Below are positions 21,641 through 33,623 of a stretch of 64,000 bases of DNA, one piece after another (position 1 is the first letter of the stretch; each line of letters begins with the position of its first letter). Under the pieces are notes generated by a model. It was not told the origin of the DNA. It did not search any database and was given only the letters and a program-made list of their open reading frames with translations. The translations under genes were made by a program, and so were the position numbers. The DNA comes from Phocoena phocoena (Eukaryota > Chordata > Mammalia > Artiodactyla > Phocoenidae), in NCBI RefSeq assembly GCF_963924675.1, contig NC_089225.1, positions 111,366,313 through 111,430,312 on the forward strand, given 5' to 3'.

Positions 21641-22529
21641 CTGGATGAACTGACAGGCTCTTTAGAACATTTGCCAGCAATGATTCAATGTCCTCTTCTT
21701 ATTTGAAAATGCCCTAGCAAGTGAAAAATAATAAATTTTCACTCTAGTATCCAAGTTTGAAGTGTTAGGTATTGAGGTCAAGTGTGTCCGGTGGAATCCT
21801 TTTCTGTTTAAAAACGCACACGAATCGTAACCACGAATACTTAGCTCACCTCTCATCCTCTTTGTATGAAATGTGTCCCCTGCAGTACATCGAGGTATTC
21901 ATGAACATTAAAGAGCTGTCTGGGCTAAGCTTCCTCTAATTGAAAAGGTTGGCGTCCATTTGGGGAGAGATTCTCTGGTGGGTAGTGATTAATCCAGTTT
22001 AATTAAAAGTCATGCTAGTCTCTGTTTCTGTGCTAAAACATGGCCCAGCCTCAGGAGGACACTCTGTGCACCCTAAAGGGCCTCTGTCACCTGTGGCTGC
22101 TTGTCTCCCACGGCACCTGTGTGAATCTGAGCACCCCTTACTCACCCCGCCCAGCATGAGCGCTTCTGGACTCAGGGAATGGCCTGTCTCCTTCGGCCCT
22201 GACTCTGAGATGGACTTGGGCCCAGGGTGGATCCCACACTTGCACCCCAGCCCCATCGCTTTTCCCTTCTGGTCCTGGCCCTGCCCAGGCTCTGGATGAT
22301 CACTGGCCGGTTGTTGGTTTGCTGCCCACCAGTAACCATTGCCCACTCCTTCTGCATTTCTCTTGGAGGGCCCCAGGTCTTTTGTCCTGTTCAGTTTTCC
22401 TGAAACTGGCCATGCCCTCACCCATCTGTGTGGCAGCTGGCTTTGTGTGAGAGCTGACCTTCTGTATACTCCTTGCAGGGGGAAACTGAGGCAGGCTAGA
22501 AAGAGCCTTAGGCAAGAGACTGGGTCTTC
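21641..22529. other. No gene recognised
   Basis: Includes a 177-codon minus-strand frame (21999-22532) without a recognisable domain. Nothing else supported. Confidence 0.45.
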
Positions 22530-22720
22530 CACGGGTCACTTGTACAGTCTGAGAGTTATTTGACCCTTCAAGCTTCCATTTGCTCATATTTAGAGTAAAC
22601 ATTGTAGTATCTTTCTTATAGAGTTGTTGCAAGGATTAAGTCAGTACAGTGTAAAGGAAAAGAAGCGCCTAGATCAATCCCTGGCTCACGGTGGTACATA
22701 ATAAATGTTAGTCAAAAATT
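22530..22720 (+). mobile_element. MIR SINE
   Basis: MIR-like order: 'ttcaagcttccatttgctcat', 'tagagttgttgcaaggatta', 'ggtacataataaatgttag'. Diverged. Confidence 0.7.
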
Positions 22721-23186
22721 AGTGTCCTGGGAGATGCACATACAATTAATCTGTAGAAGGAAACATAGGACCTTCCCTTCCGCCATGATAAGAAATCGCT
22801 GGGTAAACCACAATGTTATCTTGGAAGTGTCGACACCAAGAATTCTTAAAGAACTGAACTCCAGAAGGATCAGCCATTTCCAGGTGGTCAAGGGCCAGAT
22901 GCTGAGGTTAGGGCCAGGGCAGCAGAGGAGCAAACCTGCTAGAGAAAGTCAAGGTTAATCTTTCCAGGTCAAGAAGAAATTGGGGAAAATGCTTGTAAAT
23001 CCAGGGGGCTTGTGTTTTGGTTGTGGGTTTGTAGGAATTCTAAAGTAAAGGAAATTCCCTTAGCCTGGTAATTCAGCCTGGTAATTCTCTCATGTGGGAC
23101 ATATACCAAGGATGCGTCATATATATGTTAGATACCCAGGAGCAGCTCAGGGGCTCAGGGCATTAAATCATGTGATAGACACTCTT
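22721..23186. other. No gene; one 15-base tandem duplication
   Basis: GCCTGGTAATTC occurs twice in tandem at about 23062-23089. Nothing else recognised. Confidence 0.5.
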
Positions 23187-23575
23187 CCAGTCTCAGAGTC
23201 TTAAGATTCTGCAGCCTTGAGGTCTTGCCATCTTGAGATCTTACAAACTTGAGGTCTTTCTGGAAGGAGAGGTCTCAACTCTCCTTCAAACGTCTTGAAG
23301 CCACAGGTGAGCTAACCAAAGTTGCGACCAAACTTCCACCCAATCCGCCTTCCAATCTCTCTGATTTCTTCTTTTTCTGTCAGCCGGAGAAAGGGCTCGT
23401 GAGGTTAGATTTAGGCTCACCCAGGTAATTCAGAATAATCTTCATATTTTAAAGTCAGCTGATGAGCGAACTTAATTACATCTGCAAAGTCTTTTTTGCC
23501 AACTAATAGGACATGTTCATGAGAGTAACACTAGGGAACAAAGGTCATGGGGCCACAATTCTGCCTGCTACACCT
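23187..23575. mobile_element. LTR-like old repeat with a short CTTGAGGTCTT-type tandem patch
   Basis: 23187-23262 holds three or four imperfect 16-18-base units around CTTGAGGTCTT. From about 23370 the text ('ttttaaagtcagctgatgag', 'cttaattacatctgcaaag', 'ttctgcctgctacacc') matches the old LTR-like family also seen at 47895-48362. Confidence 0.5.
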
Positions 23576-24449
23576 CCTGTTCCAGAAGCAATGATTATCA
23601 GAGAAAATAAAATCTTTTTACAATTATGTATATCCTTCCAGTCCAAATCAGTCAAGTGAGGAGGGTCAATAGGTACAACAATTTTCTTAATCCGTGTTCC
23701 TGTGGCGCTTTCTTCTCCCCTCTCTACTCCCTAGAAAGGGAAGGGAGAGGCCCTGTGAACGAGGTCCTGGCTTGCACAGCCCGCTTAGCAAAACAGGAAG
23801 CCTGCAGCTCTCCAGATGCTTATCTCCTTGGCTATCTATGATGCCAAGGACCACCAGTGTCTATTGTGCACTTACTCTGTGCTTGGTACTGTACTTAGTA
23901 CTGTGTGCACATCACGCCATTTAATCTTCCCAGCTACCTCACGAGAGTGGCATTATTAGAAGCCGATTTGATGGTCACCTGTTGTCACTGGAGCAGTTCC
24001 CTGTAACAAGTCAGCCTCCATCCCAAGTGGCTTATGAAGGGATTCCTTCCTTCCAATGAGGTTGACCCTTCCAAGATAAGGGCGGCTAAGCCAAGTGTCC
24101 CCCCTCTCCCTGCGCTTTGGAAATGCTTTGGTGCCTCTGACCAGTTGGTGACCGTCAGCTGGGCTGACCTATTACTGAACTGACGACTCATCACCTTCCT
24201 CCTCGTGACCACACAGGGCCAAGGGTGCAGGTCAGACTCCAGGCTCAGTGGTTTCCAAACTATTTTTACGTTTGAACAGGTTTAGAAACCTCTCAAACCA
24301 AGACACAGAAGCTTTGGTTGGTAGTGGGGGAGGGTGCATGAGGGAGAAGCAGCAGATCTTCACTGAACCCCACCTCTTGTAGAAGCTCGGAGGGACTTCT
24401 TGGACTGAAAGATGGTGCCCAGATGGGACAAAGAAATGTTCCTAAGGGG
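23576..24449. other. MIR/L2-like trace, no gene
   Basis: Around 23865-23970 the phrases 'tgcacttactctgtgcttgg' and 'catttaatcttcccagctac' suggest an old MIR/L2-type remnant. No supported gene. Confidence 0.4.
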
Positions 24450-24720
24450 CCATCTCTTCCCAAGGTCCCTTAACAGTTGCATGAGTATTCCATTTCATGG
24501 TTATAACATAATTTATGTTTCCAAATCCTATTGTAATATGTTTAGGTTGGCTCTCATTTTTTTTAACCTATAAATAACTCTGGATGAACAACTGCCAAGC
24601 TACATCTTTGCAGACGTTTGTGATTATATCCTCAGGATCTGTCCTCTATAGTGGCGTTGCTGGGTTAATGGTATATGGATTTTAAGGTTCTTGATACATA
24701 TTGCCAGTGTTGAATCATTA
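24450..24720 (-). mobile_element. Old L1 fragment, antisense
   Basis: 'ttaggttggctctcatttt', 'ataaataactctggatgaac' and 'gttgctgggttaatggtata' are antisense L1 3'-region phrases. Diverged. Confidence 0.65.
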
Positions 24721-24724
24721 CAAT

Positions 24725-26080
24725 AATTTAAGCCTCTTCTTTTATATTTTATTTTGAAATAATTTTAAACCGACAAAAAAAGTTGCAAGAATAGCACAAG
24801 GAACATTTTTCCTTGAATTATTTGAGAGAATGCTATAGCCCTGTGTCCCATCACCCACAAATACTCTACTGTGTGTTTCGTGCAAACAAGGTCATTCTCC
24901 TACACAACCGCAACACAGCTGTTGAAATCAGGAAATTAAAGTTGATACAGTATTGTTTTTATTTTTTTAACATCTTTATTGGAGGATACATTATTATTCT
25001 TTGATTCTCAGTCTCCTTTCATGTTTTATCAGTTGTTCCAACAATGTCCATTTAGAGCAAAATGACTCAACCCAGGTCATGGGTTATAGATAATTGCATT
25101 GCCTCTTTTAGCCTTGCTCATTCTAGAAAAAGTTCTTAATCTTTCATTGACATTCATGACCTAAACACTTTTGAAGATTAGAAGCTAGTTACCATGTGAT
25201 GTGTCTCTTGATTAAATTCTCAATATTCGTATTTGTCAAGAGTAACATAGACGCAATGCCGTGTTTCTCCCATTGCATCCCAGCAGGTACCAAATGATTT
25301 TGTTTCATCCCTTTACTGGCGATGTTGATGTCGATCACTTGGTTAATGTGGTGTCTACCAGGATTGTCTTTTGTAAAGTTACTTTTTCCCCTTTGCAATT
25401 AATAAGTATTATGTGGAGGAGATGTGTAAATATCCTATTCGTCTTCAAACTTTCACCCACTAGTTTTAGCATCTTGATTTTGGGGGGATGCATTATTACT
25501 GTAGTGCAGTTGTTGCAAAAAGTTATGATTTCCTAATTCCATCCCAACTTCTGCATTTACCAGCTGGCTTTCAACTCTAAGAAGAGCTTCATCTTATCCC
25601 TATGTATTTATTCATGGCTTCCTGTTTTACTCAATGGGTTACGATGCAGTGGTATCATTCCTTATTTTGATGCTCTAATTATGCCATATTTTGCCAGTGG
25701 AAGCCCTCCCTACTTGGCATCTACACCCTTTTGTCTTATCCTCACCATGGGTTAACAGTTCTATATTTGCTGTTACAATGAGATGTTCTAGCCTCCCAGC
25801 CTTGAAATAAGCTATTTCTCCAAGTGGCTTTGATTCCTTTCAGTAGAGAACGGTACTTAGACACCAACATCTGGGTACTAAACAGGCTCATTCCTAGTGT
25901 GGTGTTGCCACTTATGTTCTCTTCAAGGACAGAGCTGGATCTTACATGTATATGACTTCCCAAGAGTACTTTAATTCCAATTCAATGCAGTAGGATTCAT
26001 CTTAATTTCCTTCCTTTATTTGTAACTCCATTATCCTATTATCATAAGTATGTTTGCCTAATTGTATTTTTGTTGGTATT
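24725..26080. mobile_element. Ancient LINE-derived sequence
   Basis: Phrases such as 'ttgcaagaatagcacaagga', 'cacttttgaagattagaagc', 'gatcacttggttaatgtggt' and 'taaagttactttttcccctt' recur in old mammalian LINE copies. Orientation and subfamily are uncertain. A short L1-tail-like piece (24958-25000) may be a later addition. Confidence 0.5.
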
Positions 26081-26179
26081 TAAACTTTTTCTTAAATAAA
26101 TATGCATTAATTATGAAAACAGAAAAAAGTCCTTAATTTTGAAATTAAGACACAAGTTCAAAGGAAAACATGTGCATTG

Positions 26180-26980
26180 AGGAGTGGGCAAAGTGATATT
26201 ACAAGTTCAGTTCTGATAACTAAACCTGAAAAAGAGAGCCCAGAAAAAAAATTCTGATAACTCATCTATTAACTAATTTAAAAACAGTACATAAAGTGTT
26301 CAGGAAACAAATACAGAACACTCAGAAACAAAAAGGAACAAAATATAATTAATATGTTTTAATTATATTAAAAACCATGGTTTTACCCTGAGAAAGTACA
26401 GTTGATTCAACATCAAATAATTTATTCCTATCAAGTTTAGAGACTAAGGAGAAAAGCCCATGACAATCCTAATTAATGGCAAAAAAAAACTTTTGGTAAA
26501 GTAGGAAATAGAATGATTTTTTAAGTGTGTAATAAACTGAGAACAGAAAGATACTTTCTTAAGTATTTCTTAAGTATCTATCAAAACCCACAGCACTAAT
26601 GAGGGTGGACATAGTGCTTCACCTCCAAAATCAGAAACACATCTACATATCAACATTATAGAGACTGCCCAACTTTGCTCTGGAACTTTTAGAAACTTCA
26701 TGAGAAAGTGTAAACTCGATAAATATGGCAAAGCAGGGGGAAAGTTGACCTTATTTGTATGTCACAGTGTCTGTCAGTAGTGAATTAGTTCAATATAGTG
26801 ACCACATAGAAAATATATTTATGAAATTTAACATCTCTACTGTCACTATAAAATGTGAGAAATTATGCTCTACAGCAACAAAAAGGTACAATAACTTAGA
26901 AACTAGCTTTTAAAGAACGTTTGTGTGTTACAGGCAAATTAGAAAACTTAACTGCAGTGAGAAATTACAATGATCTAGAC
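26180..26980 (+). mobile_element. Strongly decayed L1 ORF2 segment
   Basis: Scattered recognisable ORF2-type text ('aatcctaattaatggcaaaa', 'tatcaaaacccacagcact', 'cctccaaaatcagaaacac') in AT-rich sequence without an open frame. Confidence 0.5.
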
Positions 26981-27252
26981 TTACGTGGATGACACTGAGT
27001 CATTTCAACACAGTATCATAAACCTACTCCTTTAACCTACTCCTTGAATTTCAGTCTAAATTTTTTGTGGCTGCAATTCTTTTAGAGCATTGATCTCTTA
27101 CCTGCTCGATTCCCATGTATGAACATGTTAGAGAAGATCCCTAATTGTATTTTTAAAATCAACTTTATTGAAGTACAATCTTCAAGCAGTAAAATTTACC
27201 TTTATAGTTGAATTTTGACAAACGTTTAGCTGTGTAACTGCCACCACAATCA

Positions 27253-27313
27253 ATTCTAAAAACTTGCGTTGGTGGCGTAGTGGTGAGCATAGCTGTCTTC
27301 CATTCTAAAAACT
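27253..27313 (+). repeat. Perfect 12-base duplication around the tRNA-half insert
   Basis: ATTCTAAAAACT occurs at 27253-27264 and again at 27302-27313, with only 37 bases between. The duplicated bases belong to the host L1, as expected for a target site duplication. Confidence 0.9.
27265..27301 (+). pseudogene. Tailless retropseudogene of the 5' half of tRNA-Gly(TCC)
   Basis: After one extra T, the 36 bases from 27266 read as tRNA-Gly(TCC) from its first base: GCGTTGG acceptor strand, D-arm GTAGTGGTGAGC and anticodon stem AGCTG, ending at the TCC anticodon itself. I count about three differences from the mammalian gene as I know it. There is no 3' half, no CCA and no poly(A). With the 12-base duplication on both sides this is an insertion of a tRNA half into an older L1. 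Truncated tRNA inserts without tails are a known class of mammalian retropseudogene; the cut at the anticodon is the notable part. It has no box B, so it is not a transcribed tRNA gene. Confidence 0.82.
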
Positions 27314-27874
27314 CCCCTTGTTCTCCTCTGTAATCGGTCCTTCTCCCCACGCCCAGCCTCTGGCAACCACCGATTTAATTTCCATCCCTGTAGGTTTGCC
27401 TTTTCCAGAATATACCATATAAATCCATAATGTAACCCTTGGTGTGGCTTCTTCCACTTAGCATAATGCTTTTGAGATTCATCCAAGTTTTTATACATAG
27501 AAATAATTCATTCCTTTTAACTCCTGGGTAGTATTCCATTGTGTGGATATATCACAATTTGTTTACCCATTCCCCAGTTGAGGGCCATTTGTGTCATTTC
27601 CAGTTTTGGACAATTATGAATAAAGCTGTTATAAACATTTTGGGTAGGTTTTTATGTGAACGTGTGTTTTCATTTCTCTTGGGTGGATATTGAGCTGTGG
27701 GATTGCTTGGTCATATGATAAATCTATGTTTAATTTTTATTACAAATTGCATTTGGTTTTCTTATTCATGGCTCCATCTTATTTTTCTTAGCTTGAATAA
27801 CTCTTCGTAGTGATTTTACTTACCCTTACTGTCCCTTCACCTTGGTCTCCTGACATTGAATAAAAATGTCTCTT

Positions 27875-28035
27875 TCCATGGTTCTCAACCCTGGTTGCTC
27901 GTTGGAATCAATCACTTCTCCAATGTAAGACTTTATTACAGTTGCCAGGGGTATTTAGTTGGTCTGAGGAGGGAAGGGTCTTTAATCTGCATTTTAAAAA
28001 TGCGTCACGTGTCGTCAGATGATCCATCAAGGCTA
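27875..28035. mobile_element. MER5A-like DNA transposon remnant
   Basis: Begins 'ggttctcaaccctggttgct' with 'cgttggaatcaatcac' and contains 'agttggtctgaggagggaag' and 'taatctgcattttaaaaatg', the usual order of this small hAT-derived element. Diverged; strand not assigned because the element is nearly palindromic. Confidence 0.65.
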
Positions 28036-29790
28036 AGAGCTCCTATCTGAAGTATACCACTTAAAGCCGTAGCAGATAAGAGAAACTGAAGATAGACAAA
28101 ACAAATATTAGGGAGCACGGAGGGATGAAGTGTGCTTGCACTGTATCTCTCCCCTTTCTGAAAGGAGAGTAAGTGCTCGCTACATATGGGTGATGGGCTT
28201 GGAAACAGATGTCTAAGTACATTGTTTAATGTTGTAATGACAGCCACAGGGATAACCCAAACCAGAAACTTTTACAGAGGTTGTCTGTAAAATGTGGGAT
28301 GGGAAGCAAGGTGGAGAGATTTTTACTCTTAGCATCTTTCTGTACTGTGTGAAATATTTTTTTTTTTTTTACCATGCTGGTGTATTACTTTTACAATAAT
28401 CGTTTAAAACATGAGCTTAGCTGAAGTATAAGTTGCTGGTATGGAGTCTGTGTTAGAAGGAACACTGGCAGTTGGTGGGGCGGTATTTGTAGCAACAAGT
28501 TCCTACAGGAGTGTTGGAAGGGATGGAATCCAGGATACAGGTGCAGAGGCCAGCTTTAGAGAGGAGGGAAGTCTCTGAGTGGGAGGATGGCGTGGGGTGT
28601 GGGAGCCATGCTTTTTATGGGAGAATGTTGACGAAAGCTCTGGCTGCTCTCGTGGGGTGCTTTCAACTCTTTTCATTCACTGAGGGGGTTGGTGTTTTAT
28701 GGAGAAAAGACTGGCTGTGGAGGATGGGATAACTCACGGAGGCAGTGAGTGATGGGTGACAGCCCCAGGCAGTAGCAATAGGTTGAATTCTGGAAGGTCC
28801 AGATCCCTGGCCCAATTAATTCAGAAGCTGATGTTGAAGACGGGAGGTACATCGGGCAATGAGTCCAAAACACCTCCTATTACACAGTGCTAACCAGACT
28901 GCAAGCCTAGTTCTGAAGTTCTGGAGACCCAAGGTAAAAGCAATCGTGAGTTTCTTAAATCATAATCTTATTAGGGCTCAGATGTAGGGTTGCAAGGACA
29001 TGTATCCCCTAAAGACCTCCCCTACCTTCATGTCCTGAGATTACAAGGTGCAGCCACAGGTCACTGCCAAGCATCCCCAACACCCTGGCATCTTACCTCT
29101 GCTCTCCGTGTTCGTGTTGACATCGTGTCCCTGGTTTCCCGGCAGGTGTAGAATCACTTGCAAGACCCCGAGAGTAAATGCCTCCTTCAATTTTGCACTC
29201 TGGGTGCTTCACTCACCTTACCTGAGACACAGCCCTGATCACATAGTGAGAAATCGGAATATAAGGCACCATGGAAACAGCAGAATGAGTCTCTCTCTTC
29301 TCAGTCTTCTAAACGTAACTATGGATTCAATTTGGGAAAGAATAAAGGTTTATTCTACATGAGGAGATTTTATGTTTTTGCCCCAGAGCAATTTTTTCCC
29401 TTGCTTTGTATATGTTCTGGATATCTGAGGTAAGTAGAATATGTGAAAGTGTTGAGGAAGACAGTAAAAATAAAATAACGATCTGGATGCTTTTAAAGAA
29501 AATTCAGGAAAGCAGTTTGCACCCCTCCAGAGGTGGTCTCGCACAGGCACAGTGGGACAGAAACTAGATTCCCAAGTACTTGGGCACATTTGGAAGCAAA
29601 AGCCTTACTTTCACAGAGAGTGGGTATGCAAAATTATTGCATATGTTTTCCACAGAGTAAAAGAACTGAAAAACAGCATGAGAATCTCATTTGCTGGATA
29701 TATTGTGACAAGATCAGCTGATCTTTACGTATCCAAAAATCAAAAACTCCATCAAGTTTTCTAAACTTGCTTTTGCAAATCAGTGAGATT
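28036..29790. other. No gene recognised
   Basis: Contains a T-run near 28360-28371. Short frames only. Confidence 0.5.
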
Positions 29791-29796
29791 TAAGGG

Positions 29797-29815
29797 TTAT
29801 CTATCTATCTATCTT
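29797..29815. repeat. Short (ATCT)n repeat
   Basis: About four ATCT units; too short to be very unstable. Confidence 0.85.
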
Positions 29816-29859
29816 AGATTTATCTGGAAAGCAGAGAAGGAAATCAGAGGCCAAGGCCA

Positions 29860-30060
29860 GCCAGGAGGGTACCTGTTGGCAGTACCTGTTGGTAGCACCT
29901 GGAGGCACACCTGCACAAGGTGTGGACTAGTCTGGGAGATTTGTAGGAAAGGGGGCTGATCTGATCAATATCAACCGTCTTCCCACACCCCACCCCCACC
30001 CCAGCATCAGCACCACCTCCATCACCATCATCGCCTCCATCACCGTCAGATGTGTACGCA
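29860..30060. repeat. Short tandem patches (GTACCTGTTGGCA x2-3; CAT/CAC-rich)
   Basis: 29869-29900 holds two to three copies of a 15-base unit around ACCTGTTGG. About 30001-30050 is built from CATCACCATCA/CCTCCATCACC units. Both are low-complexity DNA. Confidence 0.7.
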
Positions 30061-30129
30061 CTATGTAGATTAGAGACTCACTGCAGCTCACACACCTGCC
30101 GCGTTGTGATCGTGAAGGTCAAGCTTCTG

Positions 30130-30178
30130 ATCTGGGCAGGACAATAGCTCCACACACCTGACCCTTTGACGTGCAAGG
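30130..30178 (+). repeat. Upstream copy of a 50-base dispersed duplication
   Basis: From ATCTGGGCAGG through CACACACCTGACC the sequence is identical for about 34 bases to 31079-31112, then similar to about 31127. This copy has no flanking duplication, so it is the likely source. Confidence 0.8.
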
Positions 30179-31012
30179 AAGCAGAAATGGCACTGTGAAA
30201 GGCAGGTCAAAGTCTGCTTGTGCCCTAAATCTGCCACTTCAGGTCACAGAACGCACGTGGAAGGCTCATGCAGTTAAGGAAAAAGCTCACCCGAACCCTA
30301 TCCAAGTGTTGTCTGCTACTGTCAGGCTCTGAGCAGGGAACCAGATGTGGCCTGCAGCATCCGCCCGTGTTATTTACTGGACATGACAGCACAGATACTA
30401 CAATTTCCACATATGGAATGTAAGGAGAAACGCTGCCGGTCACATAGACAATTGCATATTTTCCAGAGAAGCATACAACAGGCACACACATTGTTTAAGA
30501 ACAGGAGATGCTCTGGGGCTTCCATTAGTTCAGTAATTCGTGCTGACTGCCTTGGCTGTAATCTCACCCAGTAAGCGATGAGATCTTAATTTTTGCAAGA
30601 GGATTCAGAGGCAGAGTAAGACAAAAACAAACAACAAACAAAAAACACTATGTAAAATGATTAAAAACAAGAAATTCTTAAAATGTTCTATATATTTAAA
30701 TGTCTATTTTATATATTTCTAGTTCCCCCCGACGGTGAGGCTCAGAAAACCATGAGGAAATGCTTGTTCCCACCTCCAGGGCTTTACCGCTAAGTGTGTT
30801 TCCAGAGTTGCCTTGAGCAAAGTCTTGTACTTTCAATCCATCCCTGCCACGAGAACTCCCACTCGGAGACCAGCTGCACCCTGCACCCACTGAAGCCTCA
30901 CAGAGATCACACGTGACAAACACAGGGAAGAGACAATCTGCAATTTTATGCACCAAGATGTTAGCAGAGGTGCTCTCTGAGTGATGGGATTGAATTTGCT
31001 TTGTATTCTCCC

Positions 31013-31057
31013 TTCCTCTCTCTCTCTCTCTCTCTCTGTGTCTCTGTCTCTCTCTGT
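31013..31057. repeat. (CT)n microsatellite
   Basis: Roughly 20 CT/TC units with a few GTGT interruptions, directly upstream of the duplicated insertion at 31062-31144. Confidence 0.92.
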
Positions 31058-31061
31058 CAAA

Positions 31062-31144
31062 GCTTTCAAATATTTCTCATCTGGGCAGGACAATAGCTCC
31101 ACACACCTGACCATTTGACATCCAGGATGCTTTCAAATATTTCT
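31062..31144 (+). repeat. 16-base target duplication bracketing a 51-base insert
   Basis: GCTTTCAAATATTTCT is perfect at 31062-31077 and 31129-31144. Between them lie the 51 bases 31078-31128, which copy 30129-30178. The layout is that of an insertion with a target site duplication, not simple tandem slippage. Confidence 0.85.
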
Positions 31145-32594
31145 AAAATTTTCAGATTATCTCTCTAGTGTTTGTTCTTGGCGTTTTTTGTTGCTGTAAT
31201 TTTTTAAAGGAGAGAAAAGAATCCACGCTTCCTGGCCCACTTGGCCAGAGATGAGTTCCTTGCACCAGGCCGTGAGGTCTACATACCTCGCTCTGCAAGG
31301 TTTAGCCTAGGGCTAGTCCCACGTGTGGACCCTCTCCCTGTGTCTGCAGCTCCCCATCAGCAGCGTGACAAAGCAGCCTGCTGTAGAGAGCGGGGCTGTG
31401 GTCACGCACGCCTGTACGTGCTGGCGTGTCGTTGAAGCCACAGGCGGGAAAAGCCTTCTTCCTAAAGTTTTCTTTCTGGGAAAACACCCGAAGGTGTTTG
31501 GAGACCAGCTGCAGAAATAGCAGCGAAGCTGCAGGCACTTTCTTGGGGTCCTTTGTTACCACGAAGTAACATGCAGTTGGTCAGGTGTCTGGTTAAAAAA
31601 TCTAGAGGCCAAGGTGATGGCTGAGCTGGCACTAAGTGGCGGGTCTTTCTGGCTTGGGAAGTGCAGGCGCTGCTGCCCAAGCCCTCTTTCACTGCTTTTC
31701 GGTTCCATTAAATACATAATTGCTGATTTTGTGAACAGAACCTAAAATGCTAGCACCGTCTCTGCTAAACCACTTTTTAAACTTCCCAAGGAGCCTTTAT
31801 TCTCAGACGACCAGTGTCATTTGATCCCACCCGGCCCAGCTTTTCTTTCTTAATCCCTCTTGTTTACACTGAATTTAATCTCTGTCGTATTTAGGGTTTA
31901 GGTGGACATATCCCACCCTTCCTCGGTCTGGCCATGTGACCACATCAGTTAGGCCCGTGACTGGGGTTTTAAATGTGTCTATCTCTGGAAAGAACAGTCT
32001 CAAAGCTTTCAAGCTTCCCCCATAAAGAGTCTTTAAAGGACCTCGGAGGCTGGAGTGATAGGGGACCACCCTGGTACAGGATAAACCAGGTTTTGAAATG
32101 AAAAATTAGTCAAACTTTCAATTCAGTGTGGCCTATGAAAAGACTCAGACCAGTTTTATAATAGTTTTGTAATTAAAAAAGCAAGAGAAATTCCATCCAT
32201 ATGATTTGAGGATAATATTCCGACCCCCAGGCTCTTGAGTCCTCCGTCCCAGGTTGGGAACATCCAGGCTGGTGCATGTCTGGGGCCGCCGTAGAAAACT
32301 GGGCCATAAACACTGTCTAGGGTACTTGGAGTGATTTGTGTATGGAGAAGCCCCCTAACCATGTCCAGACTGTGTCAGGGCAACTGCGTTTTCTTTTTCC
32401 CTCTGGAAACTGGTAGTTGGTTCACGGAACAAGTAAGGGTTACAGTTCTCACTAAAGGCTACTCGATGGAGCCCAGCAAAGAGGAGTGAGAGGTACAGAG
32501 GTCACACACTCAGCTGGTGACCTTTGACCTCCTTGAGTTTACTGGTCTAAAAGCAAAGCTGTCTTTACACTGTGACTTGAATTTAACTCAATCC
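31145..32594. other. No gene recognised
   Basis: Ordinary sequence with short frames only. Confidence 0.5.
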
Positions 32595-33605
32595 AAGACA
32601 TTTTTTTTTAATTGGGGCAAAATACACATAACATAAAATTTACCATTGTAACCATTTTTAATTGCAAAGATCAAGGGCGTAAAGTACCATTCACGAGGTC
32701 ACGCACCCATCACCACCATCAGCGTCCAGAACATTTTCATCTTCTCCAATGGAAACTCTGTCCCTGTTAAACACTAACTCTCCATCCCCCTCCCCCAGCC
32801 CCTGGTACCCACCACCTACTTCCTGTCTCTATTATGAGTTTGACTCTTCTAGGGACCTCATAAATGTGGAACCATATAATATTTGTTCTTTTGTGACTGG
32901 ATTATTTCACTTAGCATAATGTCTTCCATGTTGTAGCCTGTCTCAGAATATCACTCCTTTTGAAGGCTGAATAATATTCCACTGTATGGATAGACTACAT
33001 TTCGCTATCTCTTCATCCATCTGTGGACACTTAGACTGCTTCCACTTTTTGGCTATTGTGAGTAAGAACGTTGCATGTGAGTATGGATATATAAATATCT
33101 GTTCAAATCCCTGCTTTCACTTCTTTGGGGTATATTTGGGGTATATCAGAAGTAGGATTGTGAGATCACATGGTAATTCTACGTTTAGAGTTTTGAGGAC
33201 TCTCCATAACTGGCTGAATCATTTTACATTCCCACCAACAGTGCACAAGGGTTCCAATTTCTGCACGTCCTTGCCAACACTTCTTATTTTTTCTTGTGTG
33301 TGTGCGCATCTGTTTTTTTTTAAAAAAATAATAGCCATCCTAATAGGTATGAAGTGGCATCTCGTTGTTTTGATTTGCATTTCCGTAAAGATTAGTGATT
33401 TCGAACATCTTTTTATGTGCTTGTTGGCCATTTGTGTATTTTCTTTGCAGAAGAGCTATTCAAATCCTCTGCTGTTTTTAAGTTGGCTTGGGTTGTTGCT
33501 GAGTTTGGGGCATATTCTGGCTCTAACCCTTCACAGACATGTGATTTGCAAGCTTTCCCTCCCATTCTTCGGTTTTTGCCTTTTCACTCCGTAAGTGGCA
33601 CCCTT
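32595..33605 (-). mobile_element. Old L1 3' end, antisense
   Basis: Text in antisense order: 'aaaatacacataacataaaa', 'cccatcaccaccatcag', 'tttcacttagcataatgtc', 'gaataatattccactgtatg', 'attcccaccaacagtgcac', 'ttgatttgcatttccg'. The 202-codon plus-strand frame 32986-33594 is the antisense of the L1 and not a gene. Confidence 0.88.
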
Positions 33606-33623
33606 TCATGACGACCCACTGAG

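Larger units (their letters stand above)
27145..27760 (-). mobile_element. Old L1 3' end, antisense, interrupted by a tRNA-half insertion
   Basis: Starts with 'tttattgaagtacaatctt' (antisense 3' end) and continues through 'ccaccacaatcaattcta', 'cacttagcataatgctttt', 'gtagtattccattgtgtgg' and 'gattgcttggtcatatgat'. A foreign 37-base piece sits at 27265-27301. Confidence 0.85.

Noticed and set aside
27265..27301. Functional tRNA-Gly gene
   Set aside because: Only the 5' half is present; there is no T arm, box B or 3' acceptor strand.
32986..33594. 202-codon plus-strand frame
   Set aside because: It is the antisense strand of an old L1 3' end.
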